A stretch of 64,000 nucleotides of DNA from JANXQG01 sp963719885 (GTDB lineage: Bacteria; Planctomycetota; Planctomycetia; Pirellulales; Thermoguttaceae). A program made the position numbers and the translations under genes. The notes under the pieces were generated by a model. The model saw only the letters and a program-made list of their open reading frames with translations. It was not told where the DNA came from and did no database searches. Location of the stretch: the NCBI GenBank assembly GCA_963719885.1, contig CAVRDP010000007.1:248001-312000 (forward strand), read 5' to 3'. Positions 8,387-16,868 of the stretch are shown one piece after another (the first letter of the stretch is position 1; every line of letters begins with the position of its first letter).

Positions 8387-10060
8387 ATGGCAAGCAGTTT
8401 GGCCGATAACGAGAAGACGTTTATGGGCGTTTCGATTGGTCGGTATCTCATCCGCCGCTTGTGCGAATATGGGGTGCGCGACGTTTTCGGCATCCCGGGC
8501 GACTACGTGCTGGCCTTTTACGCCATGATGGAGGAAGGCCCTCTGCGGCTGATCGGCTGCACGCGCGAGGACTGTGCCGGCTTTGCCGCCGACGCCTACG
8601 CCCGCGTCAACGGCATCGGCGCGGTATGCGTGACCTATTGCGTAGGCGGGCTGAGCCTGTGCAATTCGATCGCCGGGGCTTACGCGGAGAAGTCGCCCGT
8701 AGTCGTAATCAGCGGCGCCCCGGGCCTGGGCGAGCGGCAGAACAACCCGCTCTTGCACCACAAGGTCAAGGATTTTCAGACCCAGGCCGAGGTTTTCCGG
8801 CGGCTGTGCGGGGCCGACGCCCAACTGAACGATCCCAATACGGCTTTTCGCCGCATCGACCGCGTGTTGGAACACGTCGCGCGTTACAAGCGGCCGGGCT
8901 ATATCGAGTTGCCCCGCGACATGGTTGGAGTCGTGCCGGAGGGACCGTATACAACTTCGACCCGCCCGACCGCGAGCAACCCGGAGGCGCTGGCCGAGGC
9001 CGTGGCCGAAGCCGTCGGGCGGATCGCCGCCGCCCGCTGGCCGGTGATCATCGCCGACGTGGAAATCCATCGTTTCGGCCTTCAGGAGAAGCTGCTGGCT
9101 TTTGCCGAAGGGGCCGGCATTCCCATGGTCAGTACGATCCTGGGCAAGAGCGTGGTCAGCGAGCGACATCCGCTCTTCGCCGGGCTGTATGAAGGGGCGA
9201 TGGGCCGCGAGGAGGTCACCCAGTTTGTCGAGTCGAGCGATTGCGTCATTCTTCTGGGGGCTTTTATGACCGACATCAATCTCGGCATCTATACGGCCCA
9301 TCTCGATCCGGGCCGCTGCATCGATGCCACCAGCGAGCGGTTGCGGATCAGCCACCACCAGTATGACGGCGTGTTGCTTGCGGACTTTCTCGACGGATTG
9401 ATCGCTGCCGGGCTCAAGGCGCCGCCACGGGCCCTGCCTGCCCAACCGAGCACGTACGACGAGGTCTTTCAGCTCCGGGCCGACGCGCCGCTGACGATCA
9501 CCCGCTTGATCTCGCGGTTGAACCAGTCGTTGGACGAATCGATCGTAGTGATTGCCGACATCGGCGACGCCGTGTTCGCTTCCAGCGACCTGGTGATCCA
9601 TCGGCAGACGGAGTTCTTGGCGCCGGCCTATTACGCCTCGATGGGGTTTGCCGTGCCGGCGGCGCTGGGCGTGATGGTGGCACGGCCCGATCTGCGGCCC
9701 ATCGTGCTGGTGGGCGACGGCGCGTTCCAGATGACCGGGATGGAGCTGTCGAGCGCCGTTCGCTACGGTTTTCACCCCATCGTCATCGTGTTGGACAATC
9801 GCGGCTACGGCACGGAGCGTTGGCTGCACGCGGGCGATCACGCCTTTAACGAATTGCAGCCGTGGAACTACTACAAGCTGCCGGAACTGCTCGGCGGCGG
9901 CACGGGCTACAACGTGCGGAGCGAGGGCGAATTCGACCGGGCCTTGCGCCAGGCCTTGGCCGACCGATCGGGCTTCAGCCTGATTCACGTGCATCTTGAT
10001 CCCAACGACGCCAGCCAGGCCATGGAGCGGCTTGCGAAACGGCTGAGCATGAAGGTGTGA
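8387..10060 (+). CDS. ThDP-dependent 2-oxoacid decarboxylase (pyruvate/indolepyruvate decarboxylase family)
   Basis: This cytosolic enzyme of about 557 aa removes CO2 from a 2-oxo acid to give an aldehyde. The ThDP-activating glutamate is in CTREDCAGFAADAYAR, at the position of NELNAGYAADGYAR in classical decarboxylases. The decarboxylase-specific His pair is present in NPLLHHKVKDF, which separates it from acetolactate synthases. The ThDP/Mg motif VGDGAFQMTGMELSSA...DNRGYGTE lies near the C-terminus. The start is uncertain: the frame is open from ATG 8324, but family similarity begins at SIGRYLIRRL, so 8387 or 8423 is more likely. The substrate (pyruvate, indolepyruvate or a branched oxoacid) cannot be read from sequence. 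It stands alone, divergent from ltaE. Confidence 0.85.
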   Translation: MASSLADNEKTFMGVSIGRYLIRRLCEYGVRDVFGIPGDYVLAFYAMMEEGPLRLIGCTREDCAGFAADAYARVNGIGAVCVTYCVGGLSLCNSIAGAYAEKSPVVVISGAPGLGERQNNPLLHHKVKDFQTQAEVFRRLCGADAQLNDPNTAFRRIDRVLEHVARYKRPGYIELPRDMVGVVPEGPYTTSTRPTASNPEALAEAVAEAVGRIAAARWPVIIADVEIHRFGLQEKLLAFAEGAGIPMVSTILGKSVVSERHPLFAGLYEGAMGREEVTQFVESSDCVILLGAFMTDINLGIYTAHLDPGRCIDATSERLRISHHQYDGVLLADFLDGLIAAGLKAPPRALPAQPSTYDEVFQLRADAPLTITRLISRLNQSLDESIVVIADIGDAVFASSDLVIHRQTEFLAPAYYASMGFAVPAALGVMVARPDLRPIVLVGDGAFQMTGMELSSAVRYGFHPIVIVLDNRGYGTERWLHAGDHAFNELQPWNYYKLPELLGGGTGYNVRSEGEFDRALRQALADRSGFSLIHVHLDPNDASQAMERLAKRLSMKV

Positions 10061-10068
10061 AGGGTTGT

Positions 10069-10369
10069 CTAGTTTTTGTCGTCCACCTTCTTTGCCTTTT
10101 GCGCTTCAAGGCGCTTCTCCGAACGCTGGATGAGGGTCTTCAGATTGTCTGTGATTTTCCCCTTTTGGCGCGGTCTTGAGGGCCTTCCGCAGGCAATCCA
10201 GACTGGCTTGGTAATCCTTCCTGGCAAGGCAACAGTTGCTTTTCACGATTGTGGCCCGTTGGATCTGTTGCGGGTCGAGGTCAGGCAACGCAAGGGCCTT
10301 GTCGATGGCCGCTTCGGCCACGACGGGCCTGGAGGCGCCGAGTGCCTTTTGCGCATCGTCGACGTACAT
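10069..10369 (-). CDS. TPR-like helical protein fragment with a frameshift
   Basis: From MYVDDAQKALGASRP the frame encodes alternating helices (IDKALALPDLDPQQIQRATIVK, CCLARKDYQASLDCLRKALK) with TPR-like spacing. At the run AAAAGGGGAAAA (about 10155) a +1 shift opens the frame to KITDNLKTLIQRSEKRLEAQ and a lysine-rich end, stopping at 10069. This second ending looks more natural than the short one at 10106. A stop lies close upstream of the first ATG, so the N-terminus may be missing. The function is unknown. Confidence 0.45.
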
Positions 10370-10504
10370 CCGGAATTCCTTGCGTATTAGCGTAGCCCTT
10401 CGCGGTGGAGGCTATTTCCACCAGTTGCGATCCTCACACACGGAACTATACTTGAATCGTGTTCCGTGTTTGACCGAATCTTTGCCAATCCCGCCTGAAT
10501 CCCC

Positions 10505-11673
10505 ATGGTGCGAAAGTCGCTTGACGCAAAATTGTCGCGGATCCTCAGCGATCCGACGTGCAACGATTTTATTTTGGCCGACGCCAAAGACGCCGACATG
10601 GCCTACGGAGTCGCCTCGCCCGGCCGCAGCCCGGAGCATCATGCCCAGGAGGGCCGCTTTCGCACGCTAGACGAATACCGCGAATTGATCCGCCAGAATG
10701 TGCGGCAGGGGTTGGTCGACATCATGCTCATGAGCGGCAGCACCAACGCCGTGCTCACCCTCCAGGAGCGGCTGTTCGACAACAGCCACGGTCACGCCGG
10801 CCATCCGGGCCAACGATACGACCGACATCTGGGTGGCCCAGGGCGGGGCCTACCTCCGCGAGCCGGCCCGGCCGTTTCGCTCGGCCTCGCTCGACCAGGC
10901 GATGTGCGGCAAGCCCGAATGCCGGCCGGAAGAGCGGCGGCAGGGGGCGGACCTGGGCCTGTATTCGATCACCCTCAACAACGACCTGGGCCTGGACCAC
11001 CAGACCCTCACGGCCTACAAGGCCTTTCGCCAGGAAGCGGCGGCCAAGGATTTTCGCCACTTCCTCGAGGTCTTCGATCCCAACGCCCTGCAAAACCCGG
11101 TGCCCGACCTGGGCCGCTACATCAACGACATGATCGTGCGGACGCTTGCCGGCGCGGCGGGCAAGGAGCGGCCGCTGTTTCTCAAGATCGCTTATCACGG
11201 GCCGGCGGCAATGGAAGAACTGGTTTCCTACGACTCGCGGCTCGTGGTCGGCATCCTGGGCGGGGCCTCGGGAACGACGCTCGACGCCTTCCATCAGCTT
11301 TGGGAAGCGAAGAAACACGGTGCTCGCGTAGCCCTGTACGGCCGCATGATCAACAACGCCGAGCACCAGTTGACTTTCATCGAGCACCTTCGGGCTTTGG
11401 CCGACGGCCACCTACAGCCGGCCGAGGCCGTGCGCTCGTACCATGCGGCCCTGGCACGTCTAGGCATCCGTCCGTATCGCAAGCTGGAAGACGACTTGCA
11501 GTCGACGCTTCGCGGCTGCTGCCTACGGGGCGGCGAAGCCCACCTTGCCGGCGCCGGCGAACGTCGCGACAGCGGAGCAAGCCGGCCGGCACGAGGAACC
11601 GGATTTCACGAAGATGAGCCAAGCCGAGAAGGTGGCCTGGAATTTAGAGCGTTGGAAGCGGATCCTGGGGTAA
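10505..11673 (+). CDS. Aldolase-like conserved protein (two frameshifts)
   Basis: The gene begins MVRKSLDAKLSRILSD and contains FILADAKDADMAYGVASPG and GLVDIMLMSGSTN. After LFDNSH (about 10790) the frame shifts to VTPAIRANDTTDIWVAQGG, then runs through FLKIAYHGPAAMEELVSYD and VVGILGGASGTTLDAFHQL. After DDLQSTL (about 11510) it shifts again to PTLPAPANVATAEQAG and ends ERWKRILG at the TAA 11671-11673. The strand spacing and GGASGTT loop suggest a TIM-barrel, class I aldolase-like fold, but no Schiff-base lysine is certain and I cannot name a substrate. The stop codon forms part of the terminal repeat of the adjacent mobile region. Confidence 0.6.
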
Positions 11674-11799
11674 AGTAGCAGGCACCGGGTACCCGCTCGC
11701 GGGTGGTGTGCCGTCCGCCGAAGTGCCCGCGTAATCGATTGGTAACGCTCACCGGTTATCACAGTTTGGCGGACGGCACAGGCGGACGGCACACGGAGT

Positions 11800-12480
11800 G
11801 TGGGCCGCTAAAAACTTCCGGGATTTGGATGGAATTTAATGGAATTCACTGTGCGGTTTTTGTGCCGTGTGCAATTTCCACGGCGCGGCGCGCAAACAAG
11901 AAAAGCGACTTCGAAAAATCCTCTGCGCCTAACCGTGCTCACTTTCGTAGATATAGATAGTGGGAGAGATATTGCCGCCACCAAGAACTTCTCCATGAGG
12001 AAAAAAAAACGAGAAGTAGGGTGCATGGAGAGGGCACGATTACGTGTCCCGTACCAGAAACGGTTGCGGATGCCGCGGGTACGAGAGCCGGGCCGTGTCC
12101 GGAAACGCAAGTACTTACGAGCAAAGCACTTGCGCGACTTGTTGCCGGACACTGTCCGGGAACGTTCCCGGACAAAGGACCGCAAAAACGCCGGGACCGT
12201 TGTCGTAAGTTGTTTACACAACATGACTTGCGATCGCAGCGCAGACGCGTTTCCAGGCTGTCCGTCCGCCAGCGTTGCCGGACAAACCCATGCACAGGAG
12301 GGGTTTTCGCGGACTTTCAGCGGCAAGGGGCGCTGCGTCCGCACGATCACCCGGCATGAATGCCGGGCCTATTAGCGGCTAAAGCCGGAAATGGGCGTAA
12401 ACGCCCATCAGTCACATCTCTCCCGAACGAAAACGGGATACAAAACCAAGACACCGCAGTTCGACTTTTTAGCAGTCCAC
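11800..12480 (+). mobile_element. Hairpin-rich non-autonomous element, copy 1
   Basis: The ends are GTGGGCCGCTAAAAAC (11800-11815) and, inverted, GTGGACTGCTAAAAAG at the right (12465-12480). The inside is packed with palindromes, including a perfect 22-bp one at 12153-12174 centred on GAACGTTC, GCAAGT...ACTTGC, TGCGATCGCA, and the hairpin trio at 12350-12409. A copy about 90-95% identical lies inverted at 60966-61613, lacking about 28 bp found here. ORFs of 110-180 codons exist in several frames at once, so I do not call any of them genes. Its ends match those of the adjacent transposon, so it may be mobilised in trans. Confidence 0.75.
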
Positions 12481-12663
12481 ACTCCGTGTGCCGTCCGCTC
12501 TGCGGCGCCAGCCGCAGTTTCTTTTCAGAAACTGTTGGCTTCTGGCGGACGGCACACGGAGTGTGGGCCACTAAAAACAGGGCAAAAATTACAAAAAACT
12601 GGTCTTGGTTGTTAGGGCGATTTTTGTTCTTCTACGGTTTTTGTGAGCACAAAGGAGTTGTTC

Positions 12664-12907
12664 ATGGAAGCCGTCAGGGAAGACAATGCATATTCGAGTC
12701 CAGCCTACAAGTTGCGTGAGTTCTTCGAGAAGAGCCGTGATCGGTGGAAGACCAAGGCCCTGGAAGCGCAAGCAGCACATCCGGCGACTGGAGAAGCGTG
12801 TTGCTGAATTGGAGGCCAGTCGCCGGAATTGGAAAGAGAAAGCGCAAGCCCAGGCCCAGCGTGGCAGCGCAGTCGTGAATGATGACCGCAAACAAAAAGA
12901 AACCTGA
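12664..12907 (+). CDS. Coiled-coil accessory protein of the insertion sequence (frameshifted)
   Basis: A strong ribosome binding site (AAAGGAG, 6 nt) precedes the ATG at 12664. The protein starts MEAVREDNAYSSPAYKLREF and continues FEKSRDRWKTKALEAQ. Near 12780 the frame must shift to reach HIRRLEKRVAELEASRR and NWKEKAQAQAQ, a heptad-patterned basic coiled coil, ending at 12907. It overlaps the transposase gene by 29 bp, so the two are coupled. The composition suggests a DNA-binding or oligomerising partner of the transposase. The shift could be an error or a real programmed event; nothing like a slippery heptamer is evident. Confidence 0.6.
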
Positions 12908-14267
12908 GCCTTCCCCTGCACCCGCGAGCACCGCGCCGGCGGCCATGAACGTGACGCCGGTGGCCGGGCATCAGTTCGGTGCTTCCCTGATATCGCTGTT
13001 CGCGGACTTGGTGTTGAAGGCCGCCACAAGTCAGCGTGCCGCAGCGGGCGTGCTGCAACTGGTGGCGCCGTACATTCCTTGCTTGCCGCGGGTGCCTTGC
13101 GCCAATTCGGGCCGCATGTGGCTGATGCGGCTGGGACTTTACGAACTGCTGCGGAAAAAAGAGGCGGCCAAGGACTGGGTGTGGATCATGGATCACACGG
13201 TACAGTTGGGACCGCACAAGTGCCTGGTGATCGTCGGCGTTCGGCTTTCGACGTGGCGTCAGAAAGAAGCGCCGTTGGAACACGAAGATTTGTCGCTGCT
13301 GAGACTGGTTCCCATGGAGCAGTCCACCGCGGCCGCGGTGGCGGAGCAACTGCAAGCGACGCGTCAGGAGATGGGCGTCGTGCCCGTGGCGGTTCTCAGC
13401 GATGAAGGTGCGGAGTTGAAAAGCGGCATGGCGTTGTTCCGCGAACAATCGGCCGCGGCGCGCCGTGTGCCGCACGCCTTCGACATCAAGCACAAAGTGG
13501 CGATATTTCTCAAGAGGGAACTCCACGACGACGCTACGTGGCAATCCTTCGTCACCCGCACCAACCGCACGAAGTTGCAGACCACGCTGACGGATCTGGC
13601 GTTTCTGGTTCCGCCCAGCTTGCGGACCAAGGCACGTTATATGAACTTGGACACGCTGGTCGATTGGGGATGTCGCGCGTTGGCCTATCTGGACGACCCG
13701 CACGACATTCTCGCGCGGACGATAGACCGCAAAAAACTGCAACAGAAACTGGGGTGGCTCTGCGAGTACCGCTCGGCTTTGGCCGCTTGGGCGGAACTGC
13801 TGGCCATCGCCGAGCAAGCGATAGGCTATGTCCGCAGGAAAGGGTATCATCGTCACGCCGCGAAGGAATTGAAAACGCGATTGCTCCCCCTGACGCGAAC
13901 GCCGGGCGGTCGCCGCCTGCGAGCAGCGATTGTGGAGTTTCTCGAGGAACAAGCCAAGGGCCTCAAAAAAGGACAGCATTTGTTGGGTAGCAGCGAGGTT
14001 TTGGAGTCGCTCTTGGGCAAGTACAAGCGTATTCAAGGAACACACAGCAAGGGAGGCATGACGGGATCGCTGCTGAACATCGGAGCTGCGGTTCTGCGGA
14101 AAACTTCGGCCACAATACAAAATGCACTGGCATCGGTTCCTGTTGCCGCCGTGGGAAAGTGGATCCGCGAAAACCTCGGCTTAACGATCCCCGCCCAACA
14201 GGCGCTCGCCTTCCAATGGAACAAAAACAGTCCGAAAACCCAAACATTCACTACACCAAGTTTTTAG
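12879..14267 (+). CDS. Putative DDE-type transposase
   Basis: This 462-aa protein has an RNase H-like layout. Asp105 is in WIMDHTVQLG before a strand KCLVIVGV, Asp175 is in AVLSDEGAEL after a second strand, and Glu373 or Glu376 is in SSEVLESLLGKYK on a late helix. About 200 residues, mostly helical, lie between the second Asp and the Glu, as in transposases with a helical insertion. A proline/alanine-rich leader precedes the core. The location between matching inverted repeats and the upstream coiled-coil gene support transposase function. The reading is intact, so the element may be active. The triad assignment is mine and not confirmed by alignment. Confidence 0.65.
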   Translation: MMTANKKKPEPSPAPASTAPAAMNVTPVAGHQFGASLISLFADLVLKAATSQRAAAGVLQLVAPYIPCLPRVPCANSGRMWLMRLGLYELLRKKEAAKDWVWIMDHTVQLGPHKCLVIVGVRLSTWRQKEAPLEHEDLSLLRLVPMEQSTAAAVAEQLQATRQEMGVVPVAVLSDEGAELKSGMALFREQSAAARRVPHAFDIKHKVAIFLKRELHDDATWQSFVTRTNRTKLQTTLTDLAFLVPPSLRTKARYMNLDTLVDWGCRALAYLDDPHDILARTIDRKKLQQKLGWLCEYRSALAAWAELLAIAEQAIGYVRRKGYHRHAAKELKTRLLPLTRTPGGRRLRAAIVEFLEEQAKGLKKGQHLLGSSEVLESLLGKYKRIQGTHSKGGMTGSLLNIGAAVLRKTSATIQNALASVPVAAVGKWIRENLGLTIPAQQALAFQWNKNSPKTQTFTTPSF

Positions 14268-14294
14268 CGGCCCACACGGAGTGTGCCTGCTACT

Positions 14295-16847
14295 TTACTT
14301 CTTTCCCCCGCGTTTCTTGCGGCGGATGGCCTCGCGCTCGGCATTGCTGGGACGCTCGATTTTCGGCGAAGGGCGGCTCGGCACGCCATCGTCGCCAGAA
14401 TCGCCACCTGCCGGCGCCAGTTTGGGCAGGAACCGCCGCTCGGCCAGTCCCCAGAACGTCGAGGCAATGAAATAGATGCACAGCCCGGCGGCAACCTTGT
14501 AGAACATCAGGGCCATGAGCATCATGACGTACTTCATGATCTTCTGCTGCTGGGCCGCCTGTTCATCGGCCGGCGGCGGCATCATCACCTTTTGCTGAAT
14601 CAGGAACAGGGCTATCGTGATGATCGGGAAGAGGTTCAAATACGGGCCCAAACCGCACATTCCTCCGAGCAAGGGGAACCAGGGGAAGCCTAGCCCGTTG
14701 TTGACCGCGTCGGGCATGAACCCGCTCCAGTCCCAAAGCATGTCCGGCGCCGCCAGATTGGAACACCAACGGATGGCGGGCCAAAACAAAGGGGCGTCGC
14801 GCAACTCGACGTTGACCGACAGGGCGCGATACAGGCCCAGGAAGATCGGCATCTGAATGAACAACGGCAAGCAACCGCTCAAGGGATTATAATTGTGCTT
14901 TGCCCAAAGCTCCTGCTGGGCCTTGCGGGCCCCCTCGGGATCCTTCTTGAACTTCTGCTGGATGGCCTTGATCTCCGGCTGGAGCTTCTGCATGATCTGG
15001 GCGCTGTGCGCCTGTTTGCGGCTCATGGGGAACATGGCCAAACGAACGACGATCGTGAGCATGATGATCGCCAGCCCGTAGTTTTGTACGATCCAATAGA
15101 ATTTATCCAGGATCCAGGTCATGGGCACGGCAACCCAGTGGAAGATCGGCCAACCGTAGTACACCAGACTCTGCATTTCGTACTTTGCCAAGAGCGTGGG
15201 CCGCTTCGGGCCGGCAAACAGTTCGTAGCTTTGCGGAGCCGAAGACTCGCCCGGCCCGATTTTCTCCGTCTTGCCGATCAGGCGGAAGGTCGTATTGGTG
15301 AGCGTCCTTCGCTGGATATCGATCTGACCCACGCGCAAGGCCACGGCGCGATCGATCGCCGGGGCTGTCGAATTTGCATCGGGCAATAAGGCGGCGGAGA
15401 AATATTGGGCATCCACGCCAAAGAAGAGAGGAAGATGGTCGTCGGCAAACTGCGAACTCTCCACCATGTTCTTGCGGAATTTCTCCGGTTTGTCCGAGAG
15501 TTCCGAACAGGCCACCATCTCGAAATCGCGGTGATTCAGTTGGTAGACGAGGTCGCGGAGGCCCATGCCCGTCTTCTGCACCTTCGTGGCGTACCAGGCT
15601 CCTTCGACAGGCAATCCGTTGGGTCCGTCCAGGCGGTAGGCCACGTCGTGTGGCTTCTTATCGAGATTTGTGACTTGGAGGGTCAGCAGCAGGTGGTAGG
15701 CCCTGGCATCGACGTCGAGCACCGCGTCTCCGTCGGCCTTCACCAGGCGGTACGTCTTCGTGAGCTTGAGTTGATACTTGGGCACGAGGCAACTGAAAGC
15801 GACCTTGGTGATCGGGCCGCCCGGCTGGTCGCTCGCCTGACTATCGATCTTCCAGTTTACGCGGCGGAGTTCGACATCCTTCAACTGCTGCGTCAACTCC
15901 TCCTCCATCTTGGCATCGGAATCTTCATCGGTGCGAAGCTTCTCGCCGTCCACCTGCTGGAGCGTGGTCAGCAGCGAAGGCGGGCAATTATCGTCCCATG
16001 AGATCGCGTCGGTGAGTCCGTTGGGAATCCACATCGTGGTCGGCTTCTTCCGCTCGGGGCGAATGACTTCCAAGGGACGACGAATCAACTTGACTTCGAT
16101 GTTGGGAAGGCGGACGTTTCCGCGATCGATCACCAGCTCGACGGACTTGCCCGGCTTGGTCTTGCGGAGAGCCGATTCCAGGTCTGCCGGGCCTTTGATC
16201 TCGATCGTCTGCACTTGGTACAGCAGTTTGCAGATGCGATCGCCGGGTCTCACGTCGCCCGTCGCCGCGGGGGTGCCTGCCCCGACCACTTGCACCAGGC
16301 AGCCCGGCCCCTTGTTCGAGTTGTCGATCACCAGGTGGCCAAGGTAACCGCTGCGGTCTTCCAGGTCGCGATAACGCTCGCTGCTCAGTTCGAGGCGGGC
16401 CAGCGATGCGCCCTCACTGTCGAGCGTGACGAGCAAGCGGTAAGGATTTGTCGAATCGGGTGCGACCGACCCCAGCGTAACCCAGCGTCGTGGCTCCTCG
16501 ACCTTCGCCCCCGGTGGCGCCATGACTTGGTTGGGCTGGGCCTTATCAGGCTTGGCGACTGGTTTTACATTGTCAACGGCCTCGGGCTTGGTTTTCTCCC
16601 CCTTGCCGGAATCCTTGACCTGACCGCCGGGCTTGTCCTTCTCCTTCTCCGGCTTTTTCTCGCCAACGTCCTGCTTTCCTGGGGCGGCCTTTTCCTTCTT
16701 CGCCTCTTCGGCGACGGGCGCGTTGGCGTTGGGTGGCGGCGGAAAGAACTTCCGCATCATCATCGGATAGACCACCAGGGCCAAAACGATGATGACGACG
16801 AGCATCAATATGTCGCGTAAAGGGGGCGACGCGGAGCGCTGTTGCAT
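14295..16847 (-). CDS. yidC: Membrane protein insertase YidC with PDZ-like periplasmic domain
   Basis: This 850-aa protein inserts and folds inner-membrane proteins, alone or with Sec. It has an N-terminal membrane anchor (about 13-31), then a lysine/glutamate/proline-rich linker (38-115). A PDZ-like segment (about 185-275) follows, with GYLGHLVIDNSNKGPG and VRPGDRICKL, then the large periplasmic beta domain. The conserved C-terminal insertase core has YGLAIIMLTIVVRLAMFP, MQKLQPEIKAIQQKFKKD and GCLPLFIQMPIFLGLYRAL. Further membrane segments follow. The hydrophilic groove arginine of YidC fits the R in TIVVRLAMFP. It lies 21 bp behind a metallophosphoesterase gene on the same strand. The stop lies in the terminal repeat of the mobile region. 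Confidence 0.93.
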   Translation of the reverse strand: MQQRSASPPLRDILMLVVIIVLALVVYPMMMRKFFPPPPNANAPVAEEAKKEKAAPGKQDVGEKKPEKEKDKPGGQVKDSGKGEKTKPEAVDNVKPVAKPDKAQPNQVMAPPGAKVEEPRRWVTLGSVAPDSTNPYRLLVTLDSEGASLARLELSSERYRDLEDRSGYLGHLVIDNSNKGPGCLVQVVGAGTPAATGDVRPGDRICKLLYQVQTIEIKGPADLESALRKTKPGKSVELVIDRGNVRLPNIEVKLIRRPLEVIRPERKKPTTMWIPNGLTDAISWDDNCPPSLLTTLQQVDGEKLRTDEDSDAKMEEELTQQLKDVELRRVNWKIDSQASDQPGGPITKVAFSCLVPKYQLKLTKTYRLVKADGDAVLDVDARAYHLLLTLQVTNLDKKPHDVAYRLDGPNGLPVEGAWYATKVQKTGMGLRDLVYQLNHRDFEMVACSELSDKPEKFRKNMVESSQFADDHLPLFFGVDAQYFSAALLPDANSTAPAIDRAVALRVGQIDIQRRTLTNTTFRLIGKTEKIGPGESSAPQSYELFAGPKRPTLLAKYEMQSLVYYGWPIFHWVAVPMTWILDKFYWIVQNYGLAIIMLTIVVRLAMFPMSRKQAHSAQIMQKLQPEIKAIQQKFKKDPEGARKAQQELWAKHNYNPLSGCLPLFIQMPIFLGLYRALSVNVELRDAPLFWPAIRWCSNLAAPDMLWDWSGFMPDAVNNGLGFPWFPLLGGMCGLGPYLNLFPIITIALFLIQQKVMMPPPADEQAAQQQKIMKYVMMLMALMFYKVAAGLCIYFIASTFWGLAERRFLPKLAPAGGDSGDDGVPSRPSPKIERPSNAEREAIRRKKRGGKK

Positions 16848-16868
16848 GCGAACTAAACCTATCTTTGC

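Larger units (their letters stand above)
12563..14275 (+). mobile_element. Two-ORF insertion sequence with GTGGGCC-type ends
   Basis: The left end GTGGGCCACTAAAAAC (12563-12578) and right end, inverted, GTGGGCCGCTAAAAAC (14260-14275) agree at 15 of 16 positions. The element is about 1.7 kb and carries a small coiled-coil gene followed by a transposase-like gene whose stop codon TAG is inside the right terminal repeat. No clear target duplication is visible, because it sits inside a palindromic repeat that provides similar sequence on both sides. I cannot assign it to a named IS family. Confidence 0.65.
11669..14298. mobile_element. Nested mobile region bounded by a 16-bp inverted repeat
   Basis: GTAAAGTAGCAGGCAC (11669-11684) and its exact reverse complement (14283-14298) bound the region. 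These are the ends of the palindromic family seen complete at 6474-6569, extended by four bases. Inside, in order, are a palindrome segment, a hairpin-rich element (11800-12480), another palindrome (12471-12575, CACACTCCGTGTGCCGTCCG and its inverse) and a two-gene transposon (12563-14275). It separates two convergent genes, and both of their stop codons lie in the terminal repeats. The arrangement is best explained as successive insertions into one palindrome. Confidence 0.7.

Noticed and set aside
8327..9994. 555-codon ORF antisense to the decarboxylase
   Set aside because: Shadow of a conserved sense gene with clear ThDP motifs.
11839..12375. 178-codon arginine-rich ORF inside the hairpin element
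   Set aside because: Several frames are open together and track the palindromes; the second copy breaks this frame by a 28-bp difference.
12705..14120. 471-codon ORF antisense to the transposase
   Set aside because: Shadow of the sense transposase with DDE-like residues and matching terminal repeats.
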